Assembly: GCA_905211615.1 (NCBI GenBank)
Contig: CAJMBB010000110.1
Coordinates: 1 to 6,279 of the forward strand
Length of the DNA: 6,279 bases
Source of the DNA: an uncultured Collinsella sp.
GTDB taxonomy: Bacteria; Actinomycetota; Coriobacteriia; Coriobacteriales; Coriobacteriaceae
Direction of reading: 5' to 3'
In this document: positions 1-4,913 of the stretch, piece by piece
Position numbering within the stretch: position 1 is the stretch's first letter
Layout of the letters: each line of letters opens with the position of its first letter
Position numbers and translations under genes: made by a program
The notes under the pieces: model-generated
What the model was told of the DNA's origin: nothing
Seen by the model: the letters and a program-made list of their open reading frames with translations, nothing else
The model's database searches: none

Positions 1-103
1 GCCCGCTGAGCTGGGCCTATGCCGGAATCTCTCCCACAGAAACCACCGAAGAGCCGCTTTTTATCGGGCATACGACTTCACCTCCCCCAGTGCATGCAAC
101 ATG

Positions 104-547
104 CTAGAAACCGCTTACGTCCGAACGCTCCCAGCTAGCAACCTGGTCGGGAGACACCGTACCCAGCGCCTCGAACTTCCAGGAGCCGCCCGCCTTCAGA
201 TGATTGGTGTTTGCAAGAGCCGTTCCAACCTGGTTGCCATCGGCATCATACAGAACATACTCAATCTGAATGTAGCTCTTTTCCTTGTCCGTGTTATTGG
301 TCAGCGTGCCCGTGATCTTATAGGCAAACTGATTGGAGGTGTCTTCAGCCTCGTCAGCAATGGTATACGGTTCTTGCGGTTCTTTTTGCTCCTCAGCCTG
401 CTGTGTCGTCTCGGCAGGTTTTGCCGAATCGCTCGCAGACGAATCGGTTGAATTGCCACCCATAGAGCCCACGGCACCGACGATAACCAGCACCACGATG
501 ACGCCTAGGACAATCTTGCCGATCGGCTTCTTTCCCTCTTTTGCCAT
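104..547 (-). CDS. Membrane-anchored FxLYD-domain protein, 147 aa
   Basis: Small protein of unknown function that probably sits in the membrane with its C-terminal domain outside. A lysine-rich N-terminus (residues 1-11) is followed by one hydrophobic helix (about 12-29). A low-complexity Ser/Thr/Glu/Gln linker (about 30-60) and a small globular domain (about 61-147) come next. That domain carries YVLYD at 97-101, followed by ADGNQVGTA and, near 115-127, a Leu-Lys-Ala-Gly-Gly-Ser-Trp-x-Phe stretch. This is the pattern of FxLYD-type domains in Gram-positive surface proteins. There is no lipobox cysteine, so it is a signal anchor rather than a lipoprotein. The ATG at 547 is preceded by GGAAGGA six bases upstream, which fixes the start. 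The stop is TAG at 104-106. The ribosome binding site is inside a long inverted repeat (553-606), suggesting control of translation. Family assignment is fairly sure; function is unknown. Confidence 0.85.
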   Translation of the reverse strand: MAKEGKKPIGKIVLGVIVVLVIVGAVGSMGGNSTDSSASDSAKPAETTQQAEEQKEPQEPYTIADEAEDTSNQFAYKITGTLTNNTDKEKSYIQIEYVLYDADGNQVGTALANTNHLKAGGSWKFEALGTVSPDQVASWERSDVSGF

Positions 548-552
548 TATTC

Positions 553-606
553 ATCCTTCCTACGATCCGGCTACCGTGCCGGCACACAGCACATCGTAGG
601 AAGGAT
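553..606 (-). promoter_or_regulatory. Perfect 14-bp inverted repeat that covers the RBS of the FxLYD gene
   Basis: Positions 553-566 (ATCCTTCCTACGAT) and 593-606 (ATCGTAGGAAGGAT) are perfect inverted copies separated by 26 bases. Inside the loop, CCGGC (567-571) and GCCGG (578-582) can extend the structure. Read on the - strand, the distal arm is the leader segment that ends only six bases before the ATG, and it contains the GGAAGGA ribosome binding site. In RNA, that site would be fully paired with the proximal arm. No T-run follows on either strand, so an intrinsic terminator is unlikely. It could be an SD-sequestering hairpin, for example a thermometer-like or protein-controlled element. 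It could also be a DNA operator, since the arm centres are 40 bp apart. The repeat is certain; its role is inferred. Confidence 0.7.
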
Positions 607-617
607 TGAATTTGAAT

Positions 618-647
618 TCATTAGCTGAGAGCTAAGGTTGCGGTAAA
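618..647 (-). promoter_or_regulatory. Candidate promoter for the FxLYD gene
   Basis: On the - strand, TTTACC (647-642) and TAATGA (623-618) are separated by 18 bases and resemble -35 and -10 boxes. Transcription would begin near 611, placing the 14-bp inverted repeat at the extreme 5' end of the mRNA. A short inverted repeat, TTAGCT-GAG-AGCTAA (621-635), overlaps the -10 box and could be an operator. The match to consensus is modest, so this is a weak call. Confidence 0.3.
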
Positions 648-664
648 CGGCCAATGCAGCTATC

Positions 665-700
665 CAGACGCCGAGCAAACGCACTTTGCGTGACCGTCTG
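665..700 (-). terminator. Possible hairpin after the amidohydrolase/membrane-protein pair
   Basis: CAGACG (665-670) and CGTCTG (695-700) form an outer 6-bp stem. Inside it, ACGCA (679-683) and TGCGT (687-691) form a second stem around a three-base loop. It starts about 12 bases beyond the TGA at 712-714. There is no clear T-tract on the - strand, so it may be a weak terminator, an mRNA-stabilising structure, or chance. Confidence 0.25.
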
Positions 701-711
701 CTGGCAGCGCA

Positions 712-1035
712 TCAACCCACCGTGACGGATTTCCCGGTAAAGGCACTGATCATCAACAGGGCAAAGAACACCAGGTAGCTGACACTCAGCGGGTACGCAG
801 TGATCAGGAATACGACCCAGCCGACATTGGTTTTACCGTCGGCACGGCGTTGCCCGCGATTGCGGCAGAGCCAAATCGTCACGCCGATGGCAGTGATAAA
901 CAGTACGAGTGCCGCCGCAGCCAGCCCAGCAAGCACAAACATCACGCCAATGCTCACAGCAATGACCGGAAGTAGCAGCAAACCACACCCGCATCCACCC
1001 GGACTATATACGGCAGATTGCCGACGTCGCCTCAT
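712..1035 (-). CDS. Small three-helix membrane protein of unknown function, 107 aa
   Basis: I do not recognise the family. An arginine block at residues 2-5 is followed by a Gly-Gly-Cys-Gly-Cys-Gly motif (13-18) and two closely spaced hydrophobic segments (about 19-35 and 37-57). A basic loop with C57-R-N-R-G-Q-R-R comes next, then a long hydrophobic stretch (about 71-99) and a short polar tail. The Arg-rich N-terminus and Arg-rich loop suggest both face the cytoplasm. The ATG at 1035 is chosen because GGAG (1044-1041) lies five bases upstream. A GTG at 1041 would overlap the preceding TGA by four bases but has no separate ribosome binding site. The gene begins immediately after the M20 amidohydrolase stop, so the two are very probably co-transcribed and translationally coupled. 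A role as transporter or partner of that enzyme is possible, but nothing in the sequence shows it. Confidence 0.72.
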   Translation of the reverse strand: MRRRRQSAVYSPGGCGCGLLLLPVIAVSIGVMFVLAGLAAAALVLFITAIGVTIWLCRNRGQRRADGKTNVGWVVFLITAYPLSVSYLVFFALLMISAFTGKSVTVG

Positions 1036-1037
1036 CG

Positions 1038-2225
1038 TCACTCCATCACGAGCAATCGTTTGTAGACATCGAGGCCCTTGAGTAGGATTTCCTCGTCAAA
1101 GAGCATGGTATCGGTATGCAGAGCGCTCGTGGCATAGGCGGGGCAGCCATCCGAATCGCTCGGGTTTTCTTGACCCTCCGGCACGCCCGTGCCCAGCAAG
1201 AAGAACACGCCCGGCAGATGACGCTGATAGAACGCGAAATCCTCGGCGATTAGCAGTGGCTCGTCCACAAGTTGCAGCTCGGACAAGGCAGGCGCAATGT
1301 GGGCGAACAGCTCGGGGTCGTTATCGACCGGCGGATAGCCCTCGGCAAAGTCGAGGTCGTACGTGCAGCCTGTTGCGGCGCAGGCCTCGTCCAACACGCG
1401 GCGCACGCCCTCGCGCGCACGGTCGAACATACCGTCCGTAAACACGCGCAGGCTGCCAGCCACATGGGCCTCCCCCGCCACCGCGTTGCAGACGGTACCG
1501 GCCTGCAGCAGGCCGAACTTACCGATACAGGGCTCGTCGGCACCCAACTCGTCCATGAGCTCGCGCTCGGAAACCAAGAACTTGGCAGCCGCCAATGCCG
1601 CATCGTGCGATTCGCCAACGGGAACGCCGTAGGTCTTGGCGATATGGATGCTCGTGCCATGGATATGAATGTGCGTCTCGCTTGAGCGCGCCAGCAGCGG
1701 ACCGGGGCAGCTCGCCAACGTACCGGCGGGCAAATCGGGCCATACGTGGAAGCCAAAGATGCGATCTGCCCCATAGCGCTCGAATACGCCGCTCTCGCAC
1801 ACCGTCTTGGCGCCACCGGTCGTTTCCTCGGCCGGCTGAAACACAAAGAGCACGTTGCGCTTAATGACGCCCGGCTGCTCACGAATCGTGCGGTCGACAT
1901 GTGTCGCGGCGGCAAGCGCCATGGCCATGTGTCCATCGTGTCCGCAAGCGTGCATCTTGCCGGGATGCGTCGAGGCAAAATCAGCTCCCGTCGCCTCCGC
2001 GATGGGCAGCGCGTCCATGTCGGCGCGAATCGCCGTGGCATGCGTAGCGCCCACACCGGCATCGAAGAAGGCACAAACGCAGCTCGGACACGGATGGGTC
2101 ACCTCACAGGCGAGCGGCGCCAACACGCCCTCAATATAGGCGATAGTCTGCGGAAGATCGAAGTCGAGCTCCGGGATCCTGTGTAAGTCGCGCCGATAGC
2201 GACGGAGTTTTTGGAGCTCGGTCAT
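1038..2225 (-). CDS. M20-family metallo-amidohydrolase (N-acyl amino acid / N-acetyl-DAP deacetylase-like), 395 aa
   Basis: Cytoplasmic zinc-type hydrolase expected to cleave N-acyl groups from amino acids. Visible M20D hallmarks are RRDLHRIPEL (11-20), RADMDALPI (67-75) and MHACGHDGHM (91-100) with C94 and H96 as metal ligands. QPAEE follows (130-134, catalytic/metal Glu), then GFH (158-160), IAEDF (326-330) and SALH (367-370). Residues about 185-290 form the inserted dimerisation domain, with GTSIHIAK (190-197) where many relatives have GGHAA. Length is normal for the family. The start at 2225 is chosen because GAAGGG (2238-2233) lies seven bases upstream; an in-frame ATG at 2309 would add 28 unlikely residues. 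It is divergent from a DAP operon that uses DapH, so it is a candidate for the N-acetyl-DAP deacetylase step. HipO-like N-acyl-amino-acid hydrolysis is equally compatible, so no symbol is given. Confidence 0.9.
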   Translation of the reverse strand: MTELQKLRRYRRDLHRIPELDFDLPQTIAYIEGVLAPLACEVTHPCPSCVCAFFDAGVGATHATAIRADMDALPIAEATGADFASTHPGKMHACGHDGHMAMALAAATHVDRTIREQPGVIKRNVLFVFQPAEETTGGAKTVCESGVFERYGADRIFGFHVWPDLPAGTLASCPGPLLARSSETHIHIHGTSIHIAKTYGVPVGESHDAALAAAKFLVSERELMDELGADEPCIGKFGLLQAGTVCNAVAGEAHVAGSLRVFTDGMFDRAREGVRRVLDEACAATGCTYDLDFAEGYPPVDNDPELFAHIAPALSELQLVDEPLLIAEDFAFYQRHLPGVFFLLGTGVPEGQENPSDSDGCPAYATSALHTDTMLFDEEILLKGLDVYKRLLVME

Positions 2226-2232
2226 AGAGAAT

Positions 2233-2238
2233 CCCTTC
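2233..2238 (-). promoter_or_regulatory. RBS deciding the amidohydrolase start
   Basis: Read on the - strand this is GAAGGG, seven bases before the ATG at 2225. It supports this start over the upstream in-frame ATG codons at 2309 and 2288. Confidence 0.75.
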
Positions 2239-2335
2239 GTGAGGCATATCTGTTGCAACTTATTGTGATACAGGATTGTGGCACACATGTTTCCAGCATA
2301 TTGCTGCATTTTTTAAACGTTATATACGAATACTC

Positions 2336-2364
2336 TTGTTTGGTAAAGTGCAACGTGGTAGGGT
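2336..2364 (+). promoter_or_regulatory. Candidate promoter of the lysine operon
   Basis: TTGTTT (2336-2341) and TAGGGT (2359-2364) are separated by exactly 17 bases. The second fits the TAnnnT -10 pattern common in actinobacteria. Predicted initiation near 2371-2374 falls just before the first aptamer base pair (2376). A 6-bp inverted repeat, GTGGTA (2355-2360) and TACCAC (2368-2373), straddles the -10 box and start point. An alternative upstream pair, TTGCTG (2301-2306) with TATACG (2323-2328), has a 16-base spacer and cannot be excluded. Confidence 0.4.
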
Positions 2365-2375
2365 CGTTACCACTT

Positions 2376-2532
2376 GATAGAGGCGCGGGCACGAAGAGCC
2401 GCGGGCGAGTCGGCAGACTTTGACCCTGCGGGGAGGCGAAACCCGCCGAACTGGGTTTTTCGGGCACGAACAACCTGGTGGGCCTGCGGGAAACACCCGC
2501 AGGACTGTCTGCAGCAATGCGGGAGCGCTATC
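2376..2532 (+). ncRNA. Lysine riboswitch (L-box) aptamer
   Basis: A lysine-sensing leader RNA controlling the downstream lysine genes. P1 is GATAG (2376-2380) with CTATC (2528-2532). It is followed by the conserved AGAGGCGC-type junction, and later by GGGGAGGCGAAACCCGCCGAA (the GGAG...CGCCGAAG box of this class) near 2430-2450. P3 lies about 2452-2476, then CCTGGTGGGCCTG, comparable to the family's GCCTGG element. P4 is a perfect hairpin, CCTGCGGG (2483-2490) and CCCGCAGG (2496-2503) around AAACA. ACTGTC follows (2504-2509). P5 is CTGCA/TGCGG (2509-2513/2518-2522) closed by a GCAA tetraloop. The closing GGAG-CGCTATC matches the family 3' end. The order and spacing of elements fit five helices around one junction, and the neighbouring lysine genes agree. 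The usual AGUA loop-E segment in P2 is not evident. Confidence 0.9.
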
Positions 2533-2593
2533 CGGACATTGGGTCCACGCTATGCGGATTCGATGCGCCGATGGCGCCGTCTGGATAGCGAGG
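2526..2593 (+). promoter_or_regulatory. Riboswitch expression platform with alternative RBS-covering helix
   Basis: Two helices compete for the strand 2579-2590. Helix A pairs 2526-2537 with 2579-2590: 12 continuous pairs including one G-U. It consumes the 3' strand of P1 and leaves A2591-G2593 free. Helix B pairs 2545-2559 with 2579-2593, with mismatches at 2547/2591 and 2554/2584. It buries GAGG (2590-2593), the best ribosome binding site for the ATG at 2604. A GCGCC/GGCGC hairpin (2565-2569/2573-2577) sits inside either loop. The left strands are near copies: CGCTATCCGGAC and CGCTATGCGGAT. No U-tract follows. Lysine binding would stabilise P1, favour helix B and block translation. The pairings are read directly; the mechanism is inferred. 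Confidence 0.65.
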
Positions 2594-2603
2594 TTTACGG
2601 GAC

Positions 2604-4913
2604 ATGGCATTGACCCCCAACGAAGCGTATGCGGCCAAACAGCCGTTTGTGGACAAGGAAACGCTCGAGCATATCGTCGAGCAGTTCCCCACACCGTTTC
2701 ATCTATACGACGAGGCGGGCATCCGCCGCAACATGCAAGAAGTGCGCGACGCCTTTGCATGGAACCCGGGCTTTAAGGAATACTTTGCCGTCAAGGCCAA
2801 TCCCAACCCGGCGCTCATCTCCATTCTCAACGAATACGGCTGCGGCTGCGATTGCTCGAGCTATACCGAGCTCATGATCGCCCGCTCGCTGGGCATCACG
2901 GGACACGACATCATGTTCTCGTCCAACGACACGCCGGCGGCGGATTTTGCCCTTGCAGATAAACTGGGTGCCATCGTCAACTTTGACGACATCAGCCATA
3001 TCGAGTTCTTTGAGCGCGTCGCGGGCCCCATCCCCAAGACGGTCAGCTGCCGTTTTAACCCGGGCGGCCTATTCCAGCTCTCTAACGGCATTATGGACAA
3101 CCCCGGCGACTCCAAGTACGGCATGACCACCGAGCAGCTCTTTGAGGCTTTCCGCATGCTCAAGGCCAAGGGCGCTGTAAATTTTGGCATCCATGCCTTC
3201 CTTGCCAGTAACACCGTCACTAACGACTACTATCCCAAGCTCGCACGCATCCTCTTTGAGCTTGCCGTGCGCCTGGAGCGCGAGACCGGCGCACATGTCG
3301 CCTTTATCAATCTGTCCGGCGGCGTCGGCATCCCCTATCTGCCCGAGCAGCAGGCTAACGACATTCACGCCATCGGCGAGGGAGTGCACGCGGCATACGA
3401 CGAGATCCTGGTTCCCGCCGGCATGAGCGATGTGGCCATCTGCACCGAGATGGGCCGCTTTATGATGGGCCCCTACGGCTGCCTGATCACCAAGGCCATC
3501 CACGAGAAGCAGATTTACAAGGACTATATCGGCGTGGACGCAAGCGCCGTCGACCTCATTCGTCCCGCTATGTATGGTGCCTACCACCACATTACGGTAA
3601 TGGGCCAGCCGGGTGGCGCCGACAAGACCACAGCGCCCGTTACGGACACCTACGACATCACGGGTAATCTGTGCGAGAACAACGACAAGTTCGCCATCGA
3701 TCGCGAGCTGCCGCATATCGACATGGGTGATGTGCTCGTGATCCACGATACCGGCGCGCATGGCTACTCCATGGGCTACAACTACAACGGCCGTCTGCGC
3801 TCCGCCGAGGTCCTGCTGCGCCCCGATGGCTCGGCAGATCCCATTCGTCGCGCCGAGCGCCCGGGCGATTACTTTGCCACGCTCGACGTGCTGCCGAGCG
3901 GCCGAGAGCTGCTGGCCAAGTCGCGCGCCGAAAGTGCCCGCCGTCGCGCCCAAGACGAGCGCCTGGCCGTCGCCGCTCAGTGGAACAAACGCATCCAGGT
4001 CGCGGAAGCGAAGGAGAAGAACATGGACATCCGCAATCTCGAGGGCTCAATCGTCGCCCTTGTTACGCCATTTAAAAAGGACGGCAGTGTCGACTTTGAC
4101 GCACTCGAGCGCCTTATCGATTTCCACCTGCAAAACGGCACCGACGCCATCCTCACCCTGGGCACCACCGGCGAGAGCGCCACGATGACCGATGACGAGG
4201 ACAACTCCGTTGTCGCCGCCGTGGTCAAGCAGGTTGCAGGACGCGTCCCCGTCATCGCCGGCTCGGGCTCCAACTCCACGCAAACCATGCTCACCAAGTC
4301 GCTCACCTACCAGGGTTTGGGCGCCGATGGCCTGCTGCTCATTACCCCCTACTACAACAAGTCCAATGAAGAGGGCATCTATCAGCACTTTAAGACCGTC
4401 GCCGACGCCGTGAACATCCCCTGCATCCTGTACAACATCCCCGGCCGCTGCGGCTGCGGCATCAGCGAGCGCAACGTAGAGCGCCTGGCCGCGCACCCCA
4501 ACATCATGGGTATTAAGGAAGCCTCGGGCAACGTCGCCTACGCGGCCAAGATCGCTCACCTGCTGTCCGACGACTTCCGCATGTATTCGGGCGAGGACGC
4601 GCTGACCGTACCTCTCATGAGCCTGGGCGCCTCGGGCACCATCAGCGTGTGGGCCGATGTTCAGCCGCAGCTCGTGCACGACATGTGCCGCGCTTATCTG
4701 GACGGCGACGTGGCACGTGCCCGCGATATCCAGATTGCCGGCCAGCCGCTCATCAACGCCCTCTTTAGTGAGGTCAACCCCATCCCCGTTAAGGAAGCGC
4801 TCGCCCAGATGGGTATGATCGAAGCCAACTATCGCATGCCGCTGTGCCCCATGGCAGACGACACGCGCGCCGCACTTACCGACGCTCTGAAGGGAGCTGG
4901 TCTGCTTGATTAA
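2604..4913 (+). CDS. lysA-dapA: Fused diaminopimelate decarboxylase - dihydrodipicolinate synthase (LysA-DapA), 769 aa
   Basis: One open frame encodes two complete enzymes. Residues about 1-430 form a fold-III PLP decarboxylase that converts meso-DAP to lysine and CO2. It shows YFAVKANPNP with PLP-lysine K64, SGGVGIPY (238-245), EMGR (282-285), LCENND with C357, and GYNYNGR (391-397). It belongs to a divergent LysA class also known from Clostridia, with HAFLASNTV (198-206) in place of HxGS. Residues about 431-473 form a charged, helix-prone linker. Residues 474-769 are DapA, which makes 4-hydroxy-tetrahydrodipicolinate from pyruvate and aspartate semialdehyde. The ATG at 2604 follows GAGG by ten bases. 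The internal AAGGAG/ATG at 4011-4025 suggests two recently separate genes, so a lost stop codon or a sequencing error is possible. The first and last DAP-pathway enzymes would be tethered in the cytoplasm. Confidence 0.85.
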   Translation: MALTPNEAYAAKQPFVDKETLEHIVEQFPTPFHLYDEAGIRRNMQEVRDAFAWNPGFKEYFAVKANPNPALISILNEYGCGCDCSSYTELMIARSLGITGHDIMFSSNDTPAADFALADKLGAIVNFDDISHIEFFERVAGPIPKTVSCRFNPGGLFQLSNGIMDNPGDSKYGMTTEQLFEAFRMLKAKGAVNFGIHAFLASNTVTNDYYPKLARILFELAVRLERETGAHVAFINLSGGVGIPYLPEQQANDIHAIGEGVHAAYDEILVPAGMSDVAICTEMGRFMMGPYGCLITKAIHEKQIYKDYIGVDASAVDLIRPAMYGAYHHITVMGQPGGADKTTAPVTDTYDITGNLCENNDKFAIDRELPHIDMGDVLVIHDTGAHGYSMGYNYNGRLRSAEVLLRPDGSADPIRRAERPGDYFATLDVLPSGRELLAKSRAESARRRAQDERLAVAAQWNKRIQVAEAKEKNMDIRNLEGSIVALVTPFKKDGSVDFDALERLIDFHLQNGTDAILTLGTTGESATMTDDEDNSVVAAVVKQVAGRVPVIAGSGSNSTQTMLTKSLTYQGLGADGLLLITPYYNKSNEEGIYQHFKTVADAVNIPCILYNIPGRCGCGISERNVERLAAHPNIMGIKEASGNVAYAAKIAHLLSDDFRMYSGEDALTVPLMSLGASGTISVWADVQPQLVHDMCRAYLDGDVARARDIQIAGQPLINALFSEVNPIPVKEALAQMGMIEANYRMPLCPMADDTRAALTDALKGAGLLD
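4011..4016 (+). promoter_or_regulatory. Internal RBS for DapA inside the fused frame
   Basis: AAGGAG lies six bases before an in-frame ATG at 4023 that begins a normal-length DapA. A consensus site at ideal spacing is unlikely by chance here. It implies that free DapA can be made from the same mRNA alongside the fusion. Confidence 0.7.
4023..4913 (+). CDS. dapA: 4-hydroxy-tetrahydrodipicolinate synthase, 296 aa (internal start within the fused frame)
   Basis: Class I aldolase-type TIM barrel catalysing the first committed step of lysine/DAP synthesis. In numbering from this start, GTTGES (47-52) supplies the Thr pair, TPYYNK (108-113) the Tyr that reaches the neighbouring subunit, LYNIPGR (136-142) Tyr137 and Arg142, and GIKEASG (163-169) the Schiff-base lysine K165. 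All catalytic residues of the E. coli enzyme are matched. Length is normal for a stand-alone DapA, starting MDIRNLEGS as such proteins do. Positions equivalent to E. coli H53, H56 and E84, used in lysine inhibition, are Asp, Asp and Thr here, which suggests weak or no allosteric lysine feedback. It ends TAA at 4911-4913, overlapping dapB by eight bases. Whether the cell makes this form, the fusion, or both is undetermined. Confidence 0.85.
   Translation: MDIRNLEGSIVALVTPFKKDGSVDFDALERLIDFHLQNGTDAILTLGTTGESATMTDDEDNSVVAAVVKQVAGRVPVIAGSGSNSTQTMLTKSLTYQGLGADGLLLITPYYNKSNEEGIYQHFKTVADAVNIPCILYNIPGRCGCGISERNVERLAAHPNIMGIKEASGNVAYAAKIAHLLSDDFRMYSGEDALTVPLMSLGASGTISVWADVQPQLVHDMCRAYLDGDVARARDIQIAGQPLINALFSEVNPIPVKEALAQMGMIEANYRMPLCPMADDTRAALTDALKGAGLLD
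4891..4896 (+). promoter_or_regulatory. RBS for dapB within the dapA 3' end
   Basis: AGGGAG lies nine bases before the TTG at 4906. It decides the TTG start over the later ATG at 4924, which would cut into the nucleotide-binding motif. Confidence 0.65.

Noticed and set aside
25..40. AATCTCTCCC / GGGAGAGATT resembling part of a glycine riboswitch
   Set aside because: The other conserved segments (GCCGAAGG, AGGCAAAAGGAC) are absent at the expected spacing on both strands.
1..103. tRNA fragment or terminator at the left edge (GCCCGCTGAGCTGGGC, TGCATGCA palindrome)
   Set aside because: No cloverleaf arms, T-loop or stem plus T-tract could be traced; short palindromes alone are not enough.
2226..2309. 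N-terminal extension of the amidohydrolase to an ATG at 2309
   Set aside because: The 28 extra residues are unlike the family, and a good ribosome binding site precedes the ATG at 2225.
2534..2603. Intrinsic terminator in the riboswitch expression platform
   Set aside because: Strong hairpins are present but no run of T follows before the ATG, so transcription termination is unlikely.
2320..2760. Frames on either strand across the leader (2374-2613, 2320-2760, 2420-2776)
   Set aside because: They overlap the riboswitch and lysA and have arginine-rich translations with no family resemblance.
3069..3953. 294-codon frame on the - strand opposite the LysA domain
   Set aside because: No recognisable motifs and fully antisense to a conserved enzyme; a coding shadow.
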